DNA of 64,000 nt from an uncultured Alphaproteobacteria bacterium. Lineage in GTDB: Bacteria; Pseudomonadota; Alphaproteobacteria; HIMB59. The DNA lies in assembly GCA_902524245.1 (NCBI GenBank), contig CABZCN010000002.1:1-64000 (forward strand), written 5' to 3'. The notes beneath the pieces were generated by a model. That model was not told the DNA's origin and made no database searches. It worked only from the letters and a program-made list of their open reading frames with translations. Position numbers and translations under genes: made by a program. This document shows positions 7,701-16,465 of the stretch, piece by piece (position 1 is the stretch's first letter; each line of letters begins with the position of its first letter).

Positions 7701-9134
7701 TCAGTAAATTCTAATTTCTTTATTACAATATTTTTTTAAATTTTTATTATGACTAATTAATATTATTATTTTTTGTTTATAAATAAGTTTTATTTTTTTT
7801 AAGATTTTCGTTTCTAGTTTTTGATTTAAACCAGAAGTTGACTCATCTAGTATTAGTATATTTCTTTTGAAATATAATGCTCTAGCTATACATATTCTTT
7901 GTATCTCACCACCTGATAATTTTTTTCCTTTTTCTCCAATATTTTCGTTAATACCATTTTTGAATTTTTTAAAAAGAGGTTTGATATCGCATATATCTAG
8001 CGCTTCATTCAAACATTTTTGGTCAATTTTTTTAATATTTTTTGTTAGTGTAATGTTAAATATTATTGAATTATTAATAATTTGACTAGACTGAGGTACA
8101 TATGAACAATAATTTTTTATATTAGAAATAGAAATAAATTTATTTTTTTCAAAAATATAAAATTTAAATTTAGATTCCCTGATGCTTATAATTTTTTCAA
8201 TTAATGTTGTTTTGCCTGAACCAGTTGATCCAGATAAAAAATAATGATCACCACTCTTTAAAGAAATAATTTTTGTTTTCAAAAATGAAGTCTTGTTTTT
8301 TAGTAAAACAATTCTATCCATGGAAATTTTAAATTTATGGTCTGAGTAAGTTTTATCAATATTATCAAAATGATTATTAGAACTTTGTAAGAGTAATTTT
8401 ATTCTATCTAAAGAGTCAGTAGTAGAATTCAAAGAAGACAAAAAGTTTAAAAATTGCTGTGCCACTGGTATAATTTTTATCGTTATTAAGAAAACTATTC
8501 CAATTAGAAAATAGTCAATTTCAAAATTATTTATAGATATAACTAGAGAAGTCAAAATACATAAAATGAAAATTAACTCTAAAACCAACCTTGGAGAGGA
8601 AGAAATTAGTTTGATTATAGTTTGATTTTTGGCAATTAATTCAGATGATTTCTTTATAAAATCAAGAAAAATTTGTATTTTTCCATATATATAGATTTCT
8701 TTTTTTATAGAAAAAGTATCTCTTAATTCTTTTGTAATTGAATATCTTGACTCATTTACATTGAATCCGAATCTTACATTTAATTTTATTAACTTATTGT
8801 AAGAAAATATAAATAAAATTGCCGACAGAATGAAAAAGATAAAGATATAAACGTTTATTAAGGATAAATAAATAAATAAAGCTATTGCCAATATGAGATC
8901 AGATAACAACCTATGAACTAAGAAAAAAATTTGATAGAAATCTTCACAATAATTATTAATAGAGTTGATAGTTTCATTATTATTTTGGTAATAAAGATTA
9001 TTAAAATTTGCAAAATACGAAGATACAATATTTATTCTTAAATCTGATGTTTTATATAGTGCATATTTATAAATTATAAAATTTATTAAAATCGCCAAAA
9101 GAGTTTTTATAAAATACACAAGACCTACAAGCAA
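7701..9134 (-). CDS. ABC exporter, membrane-ATPase fusion (N-terminus displaced by frameshift)
   Basis: A 477-residue half-transporter of the MsbA/lipid exporter type: a membrane domain of about 240 residues, then a full ATPase. Walker A is GSTGSGKT, the Q-loop VPQ, the signature LSGGEIQR, Walker B ILILDE, and the H-loop ISHN. Beginning at the only in-frame start here (a TTG at 9134) the first membrane helix would be missing, because the family runs to about 550-600 residues. The missing helix is readable upstream (see the entry at 9135-9339). With it the protein is about 545 residues. Exporters of this type flip lipid-linked oligosaccharides or glycolipids, which suits the island, where no Wzx flippase is seen. 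The ATPase assignment is certain and the cargo is inferred. Confidence 0.8.
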   Translation of the reverse strand: MLVGLVYFIKTLLAILINFIIYKYALYKTSDLRINIVSSYFANFNNLYYQNNNETINSINNYCEDFYQIFFLVHRLLSDLILAIALFIYLSLINVYIFIFFILSAILFIFSYNKLIKLNVRFGFNVNESRYSITKELRDTFSIKKEIYIYGKIQIFLDFIKKSSELIAKNQTIIKLISSSPRLVLELIFILCILTSLVISINNFEIDYFLIGIVFLITIKIIPVAQQFLNFLSSLNSTTDSLDRIKLLLQSSNNHFDNIDKTYSDHKFKISMDRIVLLKNKTSFLKTKIISLKSGDHYFLSGSTGSGKTTLIEKIISIRESKFKFYIFEKNKFISISNIKNYCSYVPQSSQIINNSIIFNITLTKNIKKIDQKCLNEALDICDIKPLFKKFKNGINENIGEKGKKLSGGEIQRICIARALYFKRNILILDESTSGLNQKLETKILKKIKLIYKQKIIILISHNKNLKKYCNKEIRIY

Positions 9135-9339
9135 ATATACATCAAGTTCCTTTAAGGATATCTTTAAATTTAGAAAAGTAAGATTTAAGGAAAGGGCGTT
9201 ATTACTAAATACTCTCTCAATTATTAAGCCTACAAGGCCTATTCCAAATAATTCAAGTAAACTTAAAATTAAAAAAAGTATTGAAAAAAAAAATAAATTT
9301 ACATTATTAATTCTACCAACTAAAAAAACTTTTTTTCAT
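9135..9339 (-). other. Out-of-frame N-terminal segment of the ABC exporter
   Basis: Reading the minus strand upstream of 9134 in the exporter frame gives about 67 more codons without a stop. They encode a hydrophobic helix and the family stretch LLELFGIGLVGLIIERV, normal for the start of such transporters. The frame has no ATG, GTG or TTG and closes with TGA at 9338-9336. An ATG at 9339-9337 lies one base out of frame. Removing one base from the run of seven T (9330-9336 on the plus strand) would join this ATG to the exporter as MKKVFLVG. This is a real frameshift, a slippery or phase-variable tract, or a homopolymer error in the sequence. Confidence 0.75.
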
Positions 9340-9513
9340 AATCAAAATTTTAAAATTTATTACTCATTAATCCATTCTTTTTTTATAAATTGAATAAAAA
9401 AAACCTTTTTGTGTCGTTGCTTGATTATTATCAAATTTTACATTTTTCCATTATTATAACTTCATCAATAGTTATCTAAGTCTTTTAGATTTTTTTTGAA
9501 ATCTATATACAAT

Positions 9514-10413
9514 TTATTTTATAATTTTATGATTGTAGTTTAAAAATGGTTTATAAAAATTTTGATTATTATAATTAGTTTTAAGTATAGGTAACTTCAT
9601 TTTATTATATTTATATAAATTTTTATTAATAGATATTTTGCTTATAAATCTAGTAATAATGTTATTTTTCTTTTTTACGTATTTTTCTATGTACAAAGCA
9701 CGAAGAATATAAATATTTTTAAATGCTTTATTGGAATGAAGAAAATTAAAGTCAATATCAAAAATTAAAGGGTTAGATGTATAAGGTGTATGACCAAATG
9801 CATCTATAGCATTGTGTAAATTAGAGTAAACGTAGACTTTTCCAAAAGGAACAGAATTTAACCACATATATAATATGCCATGAATTTCATTATATTTTAT
9901 ACCTATAGGGCTAAATACTCTGCTTGAAGATTTAATATTAAAAATATTATATTTTTTTGCTTGTTTTAAATTCACGATTAGAAAGTGGTCATCAACTAAC
10001 AAATACTTTGATCTATTTGCTAATCTTACTGCAAATACTTTTTGTTTTATTTTATTAAATATTTTTTCTAATTTTGTTGGATCTAGTATCCATGAACCTG
10101 CACTTAAGTATATAATAAAATCAAAATTTTTTTTTTGGGCATAAGATCCTGTTATTAAAATTGACTTAAATACCCTTAAACACCTATGAAGAATTCTATC
10201 ATTTTGATGCTCTCTATAAAACTTGGTCTTTGGGGTTTCAATTAAAAAAACTTTTTTGAATATTTGTCTTAACTCACTAGATAATGTGTGATCAGTTAAG
10301 CCGCAAACAAACTCAGAGCTATATTTTTTTGGTAAATTATTTTCAATTATACTTTTAGAAATTAGTGCATCTTCTATGGCATCGTGAACACCAATTGAAA
10401 AACATATTTTCAT
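9514..10413 (-). CDS. Hypothetical protein, possible glycosyltransferase
   Basis: A 299-residue basic protein with no recognised family. The N-terminal part (MKICFSIGVHDAIEDA) starts with a beta strand and loop. Residues about 95-140 contain FDFIIYLSAGSWILDP and a later DDHFLIV. This is a layout seen in GT-A transferases, where a strand ends near an acidic pair and a substrate loop follows. No D-x-D motif is obvious, so the assignment is weak. The C-terminal 60 residues are rich in Lys/Asn and may be disordered. It stands alone between two gaps, in the same direction as the island, and is probably a glycan-assembly enzyme. Confidence 0.5.
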   Translation of the reverse strand: MKICFSIGVHDAIEDALISKSIIENNLPKKYSSEFVCGLTDHTLSSELRQIFKKVFLIETPKTKFYREHQNDRILHRCLRVFKSILITGSYAQKKNFDFIIYLSAGSWILDPTKLEKIFNKIKQKVFAVRLANRSKYLLVDDHFLIVNLKQAKKYNIFNIKSSSRVFSPIGIKYNEIHGILYMWLNSVPFGKVYVYSNLHNAIDAFGHTPYTSNPLIFDIDFNFLHSNKAFKNIYILRALYIEKYVKKKNNIITRFISKISINKNLYKYNKMKLPILKTNYNNQNFYKPFLNYNHKIIK

Positions 10414-10458
10414 CTTTTTTTTGTTTCAAAAACTTTATTAATTATTAATAGTTGAGAT

Positions 10459-11094
10459 TTATTTGGCATTCTTATCATTAAAAAATATATCAGCTTTTAA
10501 AAATAAATCAGTACATAAAAATGAATTTTTATAATTATTATATTTTTTTATATACTTCCAAAAATCTGAATAATTTCTTTTATGGATTTCTGGTGATACA
10601 AAACATATTTTTTTATTTTTTCTAACACAATCATTTACCAATTTATAATTAAATTTCTTTATATTAAAATTATCTATCCATAGACCTTGGGATTGATTGT
10701 AGAGTATTGGAGAAGACTCCAAATCACTAAATCTTGAAAAAAACTTGATTTTTTTCTTCCAGTATAAAATTTGTTCAGGTGCTGACATGTCGAAAACGAA
10801 ATATTTATTTATTTTATATTTATTCAATGATTTAAGAAGAATGTCTGATATACCATCAGTTTTAATATTTATAGCTAGGTATAAATTTTTATTTTTAAGA
10901 TGATAGAAATGTAAAAATTTATTCAATGAAGGCGAATGATCATTTGGTATATCATGAGAGATTACTAATTTTGATTTATATTCTCTAACGTCAAATTCAA
11001 CACCAAAATTTGAGTTAATAGCTTTTTTTAAAGAGTCTATAGAATTTTGCTCAAAAAGCTTTTTCCAAAATCCTCTGTGACAAATAATATTCAT
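10459..11094 (-). CDS. Glycerophosphodiester phosphodiesterase-like protein
   Basis: A 211-residue protein with the GDPD fold signature. HRG is at residues 6-8, then Asn17 and Ser18 as in the E/Q-N-[ST] stretch, FDVRE (metal-binding acids, about 34-38) and SHD (about 49-51), with a C-terminal W-I-D and FVSPE. True GDPDs hydrolyse glycerophosphodiesters to glycerol-3-phosphate and an alcohol. This one is shorter than the usual 240-260 residues and lies in a sugar cluster, so it may act on a glycerophosphate decoration. There is no signal peptide. The fold is well supported and the substrate is unknown. Confidence 0.75.
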   Translation of the reverse strand: MNIICHRGFWKKLFEQNSIDSLKKAINSNFGVEFDVREYKSKLVISHDIPNDHSPSLNKFLHFYHLKNKNLYLAINIKTDGISDILLKSLNKYKINKYFVFDMSAPEQILYWKKKIKFFSRFSDLESSPILYNQSQGLWIDNFNIKKFNYKLVNDCVRKNKKICFVSPEIHKRNYSDFWKYIKKYNNYKNSFLCTDLFLKADIFFNDKNAK

Positions 11095-11179
11095 AAATAT
11101 TAGTAACTTATATTTATTATTTGATTTTTCAAATTTAGAAAATACCTTAATTTGTTTTGAAAAAAGTTTTAAGTACCAA

Positions 11180-11857
11180 TTATTTTTTTATATAGAAAAC
11201 AGGAGATTTAAAATTTTTATAAGTTAAAAAATTTTTCTTTAATTTTCTTTTTTCAAAAAACTCATCAACTGCTAAGGTTTCACCCTCAATAACACCGTAA
11301 TCATCAAAAATTATAATTCCTCCCTTAGTGACTCTATCAAATAGTTTTTCTAAGATTATTTTTGTAGGTAAATAAACATCAACATCAATATGCAGCAGAG
11401 AAATCTTTGGGTTATGTTTATTTAAGAAAATTGGTAATGTTTTACATATATCACCATTAATTAGTTCGAAATTATTAAGTTTTTTTTGTTTCATATATTT
11501 TATAAGGCTTTTTTTTTCTAAACCATAACCTGAATTTTTTTCGAATTTTTTTATAAATTTATTGTCTTTCTCTCTTTGTTGTATTGGAAACTTTCCAAAT
11601 ATATCAAAACCATAAATTTTTTTTTTAGGATTAAAGTAAGATGCTAAAGTAGCAAATCGTATTAAAGAATTTCCTTTAAAAACTCCAAATTCAAAAATAT
11701 CACCTTTTATCTTTATTGATTTAACAAATAATTCATTATGAAAAAAAGTTTTTAAATATCTTTGCGTATCGCTAGTAAGGAAATATCCATTTTCATAGAG
11801 CCATTTATTTTTTTTATTAAATTTTGCAAACATTGTGTTAAATAGACCAACCGTCAT
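11180..11857 (-). CDS. TylF/MycF-type O-methyltransferase
   Basis: A 225-residue methyltransferase of the macrocin O-methyltransferase (TylF) family. It has a SAM loop at GDIFEFGVFKGNSL (about 51-64), a fingerprint IYGFDIFGKFP (about 80-90), metal-binding acids in LLHIDVDVY (about 155-163), and GGIIIFDDYG (about 180-189). Family members methylate sugar hydroxyls and need Mg2+. The start overlaps the end of the upstream short-chain dehydrogenase by about 20 nt, so it is translated together with the legionaminate-like genes. It probably methylates a sugar of the surface glycan. Confidence 0.8.
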   Translation of the reverse strand: MTVGLFNTMFAKFNKKNKWLYENGYFLTSDTQRYLKTFFHNELFVKSIKIKGDIFEFGVFKGNSLIRFATLASYFNPKKKIYGFDIFGKFPIQQREKDNKFIKKFEKNSGYGLEKKSLIKYMKQKKLNNFELINGDICKTLPIFLNKHNPKISLLHIDVDVYLPTKIILEKLFDRVTKGGIIIFDDYGVIEGETLAVDEFFEKRKLKKNFLTYKNFKSPVFYIKK

Positions 11858-12575
11858 CTACAATTATATTTTGACCATTTATGAATTTTGATTTGTTTGA
11901 TATTAGAAAATCAACTGTTGAAAGAATATCTTTAGGATCTAGTAAACCATTATTTAAAGACGACTTTTTATACCTTTTTATAAAAATTTTATTTTGATTA
12001 TCTTTTATGCCACCTGGTGAAATACAATTAATATTATATCCGTAACCTTTGTAATATTTTGCTAAATATTTAGTTATATTTATAACTGATGCCTTAGTAG
12101 CCGAATATTCAATTGGTGTACCCATATTAAGACTTTTGTAATGTTCAAATTTCGGTGATCCAAGCCCTTGAATTGAAGAAAATAGTATAACCTTTACTCT
12201 TGCCTTATTTTTTATTGAATGATTAAAAAAATTTTTTAAAAAATAAATCTGAGAAGTTAATTGAGATGTAATATTTTCAGAAAGATTTTTGAAATTTAGT
12301 TTTTCAAATTTTGTTCCCCAACTTTTATTAAATGGATAGGCACAATATATTAAATTTAAAAAATTTATTTTTTTATTAGTATCAAAAAATTTATCAATCT
12401 GTGCAGATTTTGTGATATTTACATTACTAAAAATATAGTTCTCATGTTTTTTTTTAGTATTTTTTATATCTATGCCAAAAACATTGTGATTATTGTTAAT
12501 CAAATGCTCACAAATAGCTTTGCCTATTCTTCCATTCGAGCCTACTAATAGAGTATTTGTAATATTACTATTCAT
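11838..12575 (-). CDS. ptmA: Short-chain dehydrogenase, PtmA-like
   Basis: A classical SDR of about 245 residues. GSNGRIGKA near the N-terminus binds the dinucleotide, a Ser lies in ILFSSIQG, the catalytic Tyr/Lys pair is in YSATKAS, and the C-terminus has VDDGW. Two in-frame ATGs exist (12581 and 12575). The second overlaps the stop of the upstream cytidylyltransferase as ATGAATAG and is preferred. It follows the PtmB-like gene, exactly as ptmA follows ptmB in Campylobacter legionaminate clusters, where PtmA was linked to supply of the amino-sugar precursor. Function is inferred from family plus gene order. Confidence 0.75.
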   Translation of the reverse strand: MNSNITNTLLVGSNGRIGKAICEHLINNNHNVFGIDIKNTKKKHENYIFSNVNITKSAQIDKFFDTNKKINFLNLIYCAYPFNKSWGTKFEKLNFKNLSENITSQLTSQIYFLKNFFNHSIKNKARVKVILFSSIQGLGSPKFEHYKSLNMGTPIEYSATKASVINITKYLAKYYKGYGYNINCISPGGIKDNQNKIFIKRYKKSSLNNGLLDPKDILSTVDFLISNKSKFINGQNIIVDDGWSI

Positions 12576-13272
12576 ATACACTTTTATAAATTATTTCATT
12601 TAATTTAAAATCATCAATATCATCAATATCAATACTCTCAAATTTTGGTGTTTCAACACCTAAAACATTTCCATCCAAAATTTTCTTTGTTCTTAAAATA
12701 AAGTTAATATCGGCAATATAAAAATTTGTATTTAAAATAAAAATTGGATCTGCGTCTTGTCTTCTAAAAATATTAGTTGATCTTTTATTGTAAATATTTA
12801 AGTAACCAGTTTTTGAATTTCTTTTTAGCATGTTAAAATCTGGTGATTTATTGGATTTTGTTATTGACACAACTAAATCTGGTTTTTTTTTATTCATAAC
12901 ATACATAGCTTTTTTTAGTGTTTTAATACTTCGAATAGGAGAGGTACAAGGAAGTGTGAATAAATACTTATAATTAGAATTTTTTAATAAGAGTTTTTTT
13001 ATTGAGTGTTTCCATGCATCTAATTCATTTGAAGAATCTGACGATAACGATTTTGGCCTTTTAATTGGAATAGCTCCATGTTTCATACCCTCTTTAAGTA
13101 TAATATTTGAGTCGCTAGAAACGAAATATTCTTTAAATCCGAGTAGTTTAAAATAATTTATAGAGTGAAGAATAAGACTTTTTCCAGATATTTTTTTAAG
13201 ATTTTTATTTTTAATACTTTTAGAACCTGATCTAGCGTAAATTATAGCTATTGTGTTTTTAAAATTTATCAT
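12568..13272 (-). CDS. Acylneuraminate cytidylyltransferase (NeuA/LegF/PtmB type)
   Basis: A 234-residue CMP-nonulosonate synthetase, which activates a nonulosonic acid with CTP before glycosyl transfer. The CTP-binding start reads YARSGSKSIKNKNLKKI at about 12-28. PCTSPIRS at about 108-115 is the family L-x-P-T-S-P-x-R stretch, and DIDDIDDF near the C-terminus carries the Mg2+-binding acids. It lies between a Gfo/Idh-type gene and the PtmA-like SDR. By position it corresponds to Campylobacter ptmB (legF), so CMP-legionaminate or a relative is the likely product. A second, different NeuA-type enzyme is encoded at 20423-21124. Confidence 0.85.
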   Translation of the reverse strand: MINFKNTIAIIYARSGSKSIKNKNLKKISGKSLILHSINYFKLLGFKEYFVSSDSNIILKEGMKHGAIPIKRPKSLSSDSSNELDAWKHSIKKLLLKNSNYKYLFTLPCTSPIRSIKTLKKAMYVMNKKKPDLVVSITKSNKSPDFNMLKRNSKTGYLNIYNKRSTNIFRRQDADPIFILNTNFYIADINFILRTKKILDGNVLGVETPKFESIDIDDIDDFKLNEIIYKSVYE

Positions 13273-13282
13273 AATTTAAATA

Positions 13283-14263
13283 TTACCTATTAACTATAAT
13301 TTTTGATAAAAAATTATTTGTAAAGCGAGAACTCCTAAAGTTATTGGTCTCAAAAATGGATTTTGGGTAACTAATTTTTTTCAATAAATAATTAATTTGG
13401 TTTTCATACATATCATCATCTTTGTAAGAGTATAACAATTGTTTATTATTATGTTTATCTACAATAAAAATTTTATTTTTATTAAGATCAATATTAATTA
13501 TTTCATTTCTTAAATAAATTTTGCATTTTCTTTCAATTTTTTTTGATGATAAAGATAAATCAAAATTAATAAAAAAATTTTTTTTCTTTGATCGTGTGAC
13601 TATTTTAAAATTATCGATTATTAAACCAATTTTATTAGAGGTTTTATATTCGTAACTATATATATCATAATTTCCAAACAAATTGTAAGCATACTCAAAT
13701 TCGTGAGATAATTCATACAACATACCTCCGCTCAGGTCAGAATTATAGGTATGACCTGACTTATAATTTTTATTTGCCCTCCAAGAAGGTAAATAACTTT
13801 TACATGAAATCTCAACATTCAAAATTTTTTTATTTTTGTAATTTATAATATCACGAACTTTATTTATTATTTTTTTATGATTTAAGACATAACCTATATA
13901 AAAATTTTTATATTTTTCTATTCTTTTATGACAGTTTTTGTTTAAACATAATGGTTTTTCAATAAAAAAATTAGAACAATATTTATTTAGTAATATATAA
14001 TCATTGATATGTTTAGAAGAGGGCGTACATATAAATATCAAATCAAGAAAATTTTTTTTAATTAAATTTAAATCTTTAAAAGTTTTTTGAAAATTATTAT
14101 TTATAAAAGTTTTACTGTGATTAGACCCATTAAAATTTAAATAATATATTTTAACTTTGAAGTTATTTTGTTTTTTTAAATAATGTATATGTTTTTTAGC
14201 TATGCTTCCAAGACCAATGACACCTACTTTAATATTTATTATATTTTTTTCTTGTATTTTCAT
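13283..14263 (-). CDS. Gfo/Idh/MocA-family oxidoreductase, PtmF position
   Basis: A protein of about 326 residues with the NAD-binding GVIGLGSIAKKH just after the start and the family stretch FIEKPLC (E-K-P) at the end of the nucleotide domain. GGMLYELSHEFEY resembles the G-G-x-x-x-D-x-x-x-H substrate site. Longer starts exist (ATG at 14305), but the ATG at 14263 has GTGGAATG just upstream and brings the Rossmann motif to the usual place. It overlaps the CBS-nucleotidyltransferase gene by 35 nt. In Campylobacter the gene at this place (ptmF) acts with ptmA in the precursor branch of legionaminate synthesis. The enzyme fold is sure and the role is inferred. Confidence 0.78.
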   Translation of the reverse strand: MKIQEKNIINIKVGVIGLGSIAKKHIHYLKKQNNFKVKIYYLNFNGSNHSKTFINNNFQKTFKDLNLIKKNFLDLIFICTPSSKHINDYILLNKYCSNFFIEKPLCLNKNCHKRIEKYKNFYIGYVLNHKKIINKVRDIINYKNKKILNVEISCKSYLPSWRANKNYKSGHTYNSDLSGGMLYELSHEFEYAYNLFGNYDIYSYEYKTSNKIGLIIDNFKIVTRSKKKNFFINFDLSLSSKKIERKCKIYLRNEIINIDLNKNKIFIVDKHNNKQLLYSYKDDDMYENQINYLLKKISYPKSIFETNNFRSSRFTNNFLSKIIVNR

Positions 14264-15293
14264 ATTCATTCCACTGTCCAGTGTCATGCCATTTATCATT
14301 ATCAATTTTGTAGATTTGTATTTTAAAATCTTTATTTGATAAAATTTTTATGAAGTCATTCATATCAATTTGTTGTTGTTTATTAAGCACCTTTTTTATC
14401 TTTTTGCTAAAAACATAACATCCAGTATTAGATAAAATATTATATTCTGGTTTTTCATTTATTGATTTGAACTTTGATTTACCTACTATTTTGACATCAC
14501 CATAAGGTATTTTGTATTTTATTTTAGAGACCACAAGTGTAACATCGTTTTGATTAATTTTATGAAAATTTAATAAATCTCTAAAATCAATATCAAGAAG
14601 TACATCACAATTAATAACAATTAGATTTTCTGTAAATTTGTTTTTTATATGAAATAGCGCACCGGCTGTACCTAACTTTTTTTTTTCATTAATAAACTTT
14701 ATTATTTTTTTATTAATATGATTTTGGAAATAACTATTCAAAATTTTATCATTAATATTTTTTGAAATTAAAAATCTATAGAATCCTAATTCTAAAAATC
14801 TATCAATAATTATTTCTATGACTGCTTTTCCATTTATTGGTATTAATGGTTTAGGTAAAATATTAGTAAAAGGCTTTAATCTTTCACCAACTCCTCCTGC
14901 CATAATCAAAACAGGTGTATTTATTTTTTTTAATTTATTGCTCTTACTCTTATCTAAGAAATCATTCCAAGATAAAATCTTAATAAGAATTTTATCTTTG
15001 TTTACTATGGGTATAATATCAAAATTATCTTTAGAAAAAGAACTTATAAGTTGTTTATTTGTGTAAATATTTTCATAAAAGAAAGTGGGATTTTTATTAT
15101 AATGTCCGTCTATGATATTATCTAAATCTGTACCTTTTAAAATAATCTTTCTTAAATCACCATCACTAAAAGTTCCTAAAAGAGTGTTTTTTTTATCAAC
15201 TACGCAAAGAGTTTTAGATCCAGATTTATTCATTTTTTGAAGAGATTTAATTATTGACTCAGTTTTATAAATTTTTTGGCTAGATTTGATCAT
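14229..15293 (-). CDS. ptmE: CBS domain-nucleotidyltransferase, PtmE-like
   Basis: A 354-residue fusion. Residues about 1-115 form a pair of CBS domains (FSDGDLRK is the typical end of the first), and the rest is a sugar-1-phosphate nucleotidyltransferase. The transferase part has LIMAGGVGERLKPFT (about 128-142) with PKPLIPI, NCDVLLDID for the metal-binding Asp, and the late WHDTGQW. This architecture is that of PtmE, the GlcN-1-phosphate guanylyltransferase of the GDP-linked legionaminate route. It sits between the NeuC-like and Gfo/Idh-like genes, overlapping both. The CBS pair may sense nucleotides. The guanylyl specificity is taken from the family. Confidence 0.82.
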   Translation of the reverse strand: MIKSSQKIYKTESIIKSLQKMNKSGSKTLCVVDKKNTLLGTFSDGDLRKIILKGTDLDNIIDGHYNKNPTFFYENIYTNKQLISSFSKDNFDIIPIVNKDKILIKILSWNDFLDKSKSNKLKKINTPVLIMAGGVGERLKPFTNILPKPLIPINGKAVIEIIIDRFLELGFYRFLISKNINDKILNSYFQNHINKKIIKFINEKKKLGTAGALFHIKNKFTENLIVINCDVLLDIDFRDLLNFHKINQNDVTLVVSKIKYKIPYGDVKIVGKSKFKSINEKPEYNILSNTGCYVFSKKIKKVLNKQQQIDMNDFIKILSNKDFKIQIYKIDNDKWHDTGQWNEYENTRKKYNKY

Positions 15294-16383
15294 GAAAATA
15301 TTTATTAGTAGCTAAGTTTTTAAATTTATTTAAAGAATTATCAATAATTTTAAGTGTGTTTTTATTGTAATAATGACTTGTTGCTATAAATTTTTTTTTA
15401 TTTTTAATTATTCTATAAGTATAAATCAGAGAATTTAATGAACCATTTGATTGGAAAATACTTTTTGCAAAGATTCTTCCTTTTTGTCTTTCACCAATAT
15501 TAATTGTGTAAGTCTTTAAAATAGGTGCCTCAATAATACCACTTGATGAATTTCCAATAATACAATTACATATGTTAAGCATTGCTAAGAAATCATCGTT
15601 TCCAAAAGAATTAATGAAGATTGTATTAGAATGATAAACTATATTACTATTAATCATTTTTTGAATATAGTTACCGCCCATATCTTGATTTGGTGAAGTT
15701 ATAAAAAATTTATCATTAGGAAAATTTTCAATAAATCTAAAAATATTTTTTAAATTTTTATTATCGTTCGATAAAGAAAAAGTAGGATGATATGAAATTA
15801 AAGTGTTAAATTTATTAAATTCAAATTTGTATTTATTTTCTAAAAGTTTAATCTCTGGAAACTTTACATCATAAATATTAGCAATTGCAATGCTACCACA
15901 ATTTACAATAGAGTTTTTATTTTCCCCTAATTGTACTAATCTTTTCTTATAACGTTCATGAGAAACAAAATGAATATTTGACAACTTTGAAATAGTATGA
16001 CGTGTTGTATCATCTTTACTACCAAATGTTAGTTCACCACCGTGCAAGTGTGCAATTTTTATATTCATAAAATAACAACAAATAGCTGGTGCGATCATTT
16101 CGATCCTGTCACCTGGGATAAAAGCAAAATTTGGTAATATTTTTTTTAGCAACAAAAGTATTTTTTTTTGAGAGTCAAAAGTTATTTTTGTCAAATATTT
16201 ATTATTATCAATTTTTTTAAATATATTTATTATTTTTATTTTTTTTAGATTTAAATCTTTAAAACTATCCTGTTGATTACCAAAATTAATCAAGAAAATT
16301 TTATTTTTTTTTGATAGATAAATTAATAGTTTTTTAAATAAACCGTAATCAGCTCTGTTAGATGTAAAAAAAACTATTTTCAA
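15280..16383 (-). CDS. Hydrolysing nucleotide-sugar 2-epimerase (NeuC/LegG/PtmD type)
   Basis: A 367-residue GT-B-fold enzyme that releases the 2-epimerised free sugar from a UDP- or GDP-activated substrate, feeding a NeuB synthase. Visible motifs are TSNRADYG (residues 7-14), GDRIEMIAPA (about 91-100), IAHLHGGELTFGSKDD and RHTISKLSNIHF (about 110-138), and GNSSSGIIEAP near residue 285. This is the NeuC/LegG set. It lies between NeuB-like 1 and the PtmE-like gene. Beside PtmE the probable substrate is a GDP-linked diacetamido hexose, as in Campylobacter. The dehydratase and aminotransferase (LegB, LegC) needed to make it are not in this window. Confidence 0.87.
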   Translation of the reverse strand: MKIVFFTSNRADYGLFKKLLIYLSKKNKIFLINFGNQQDSFKDLNLKKIKIINIFKKIDNNKYLTKITFDSQKKILLLLKKILPNFAFIPGDRIEMIAPAICCYFMNIKIAHLHGGELTFGSKDDTTRHTISKLSNIHFVSHERYKKRLVQLGENKNSIVNCGSIAIANIYDVKFPEIKLLENKYKFEFNKFNTLISYHPTFSLSNDNKNLKNIFRFIENFPNDKFFITSPNQDMGGNYIQKMINSNIVYHSNTIFINSFGNDDFLAMLNICNCIIGNSSSGIIEAPILKTYTINIGERQKGRIFAKSIFQSNGSLNSLIYTYRIIKNKKKFIATSHYYNKNTLKIIDNSLNKFKNLATNKYFHDQI

Positions 16384-16465
16384 AATTAAAAAAAAAATTT
16401 ATTTGTTCGTGATTTTAGAATATAGATAATATCAAGTTTAAAAATTATCCAATACAAAAATTTAG

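Noticed and set aside
14264-14305. The longer start of the Gfo/Idh-type gene at 14305
   Set aside because: It adds 14 residues before the usual family start and a 77-nt overlap, while the ATG at 14263 has a ribosome-binding sequence.
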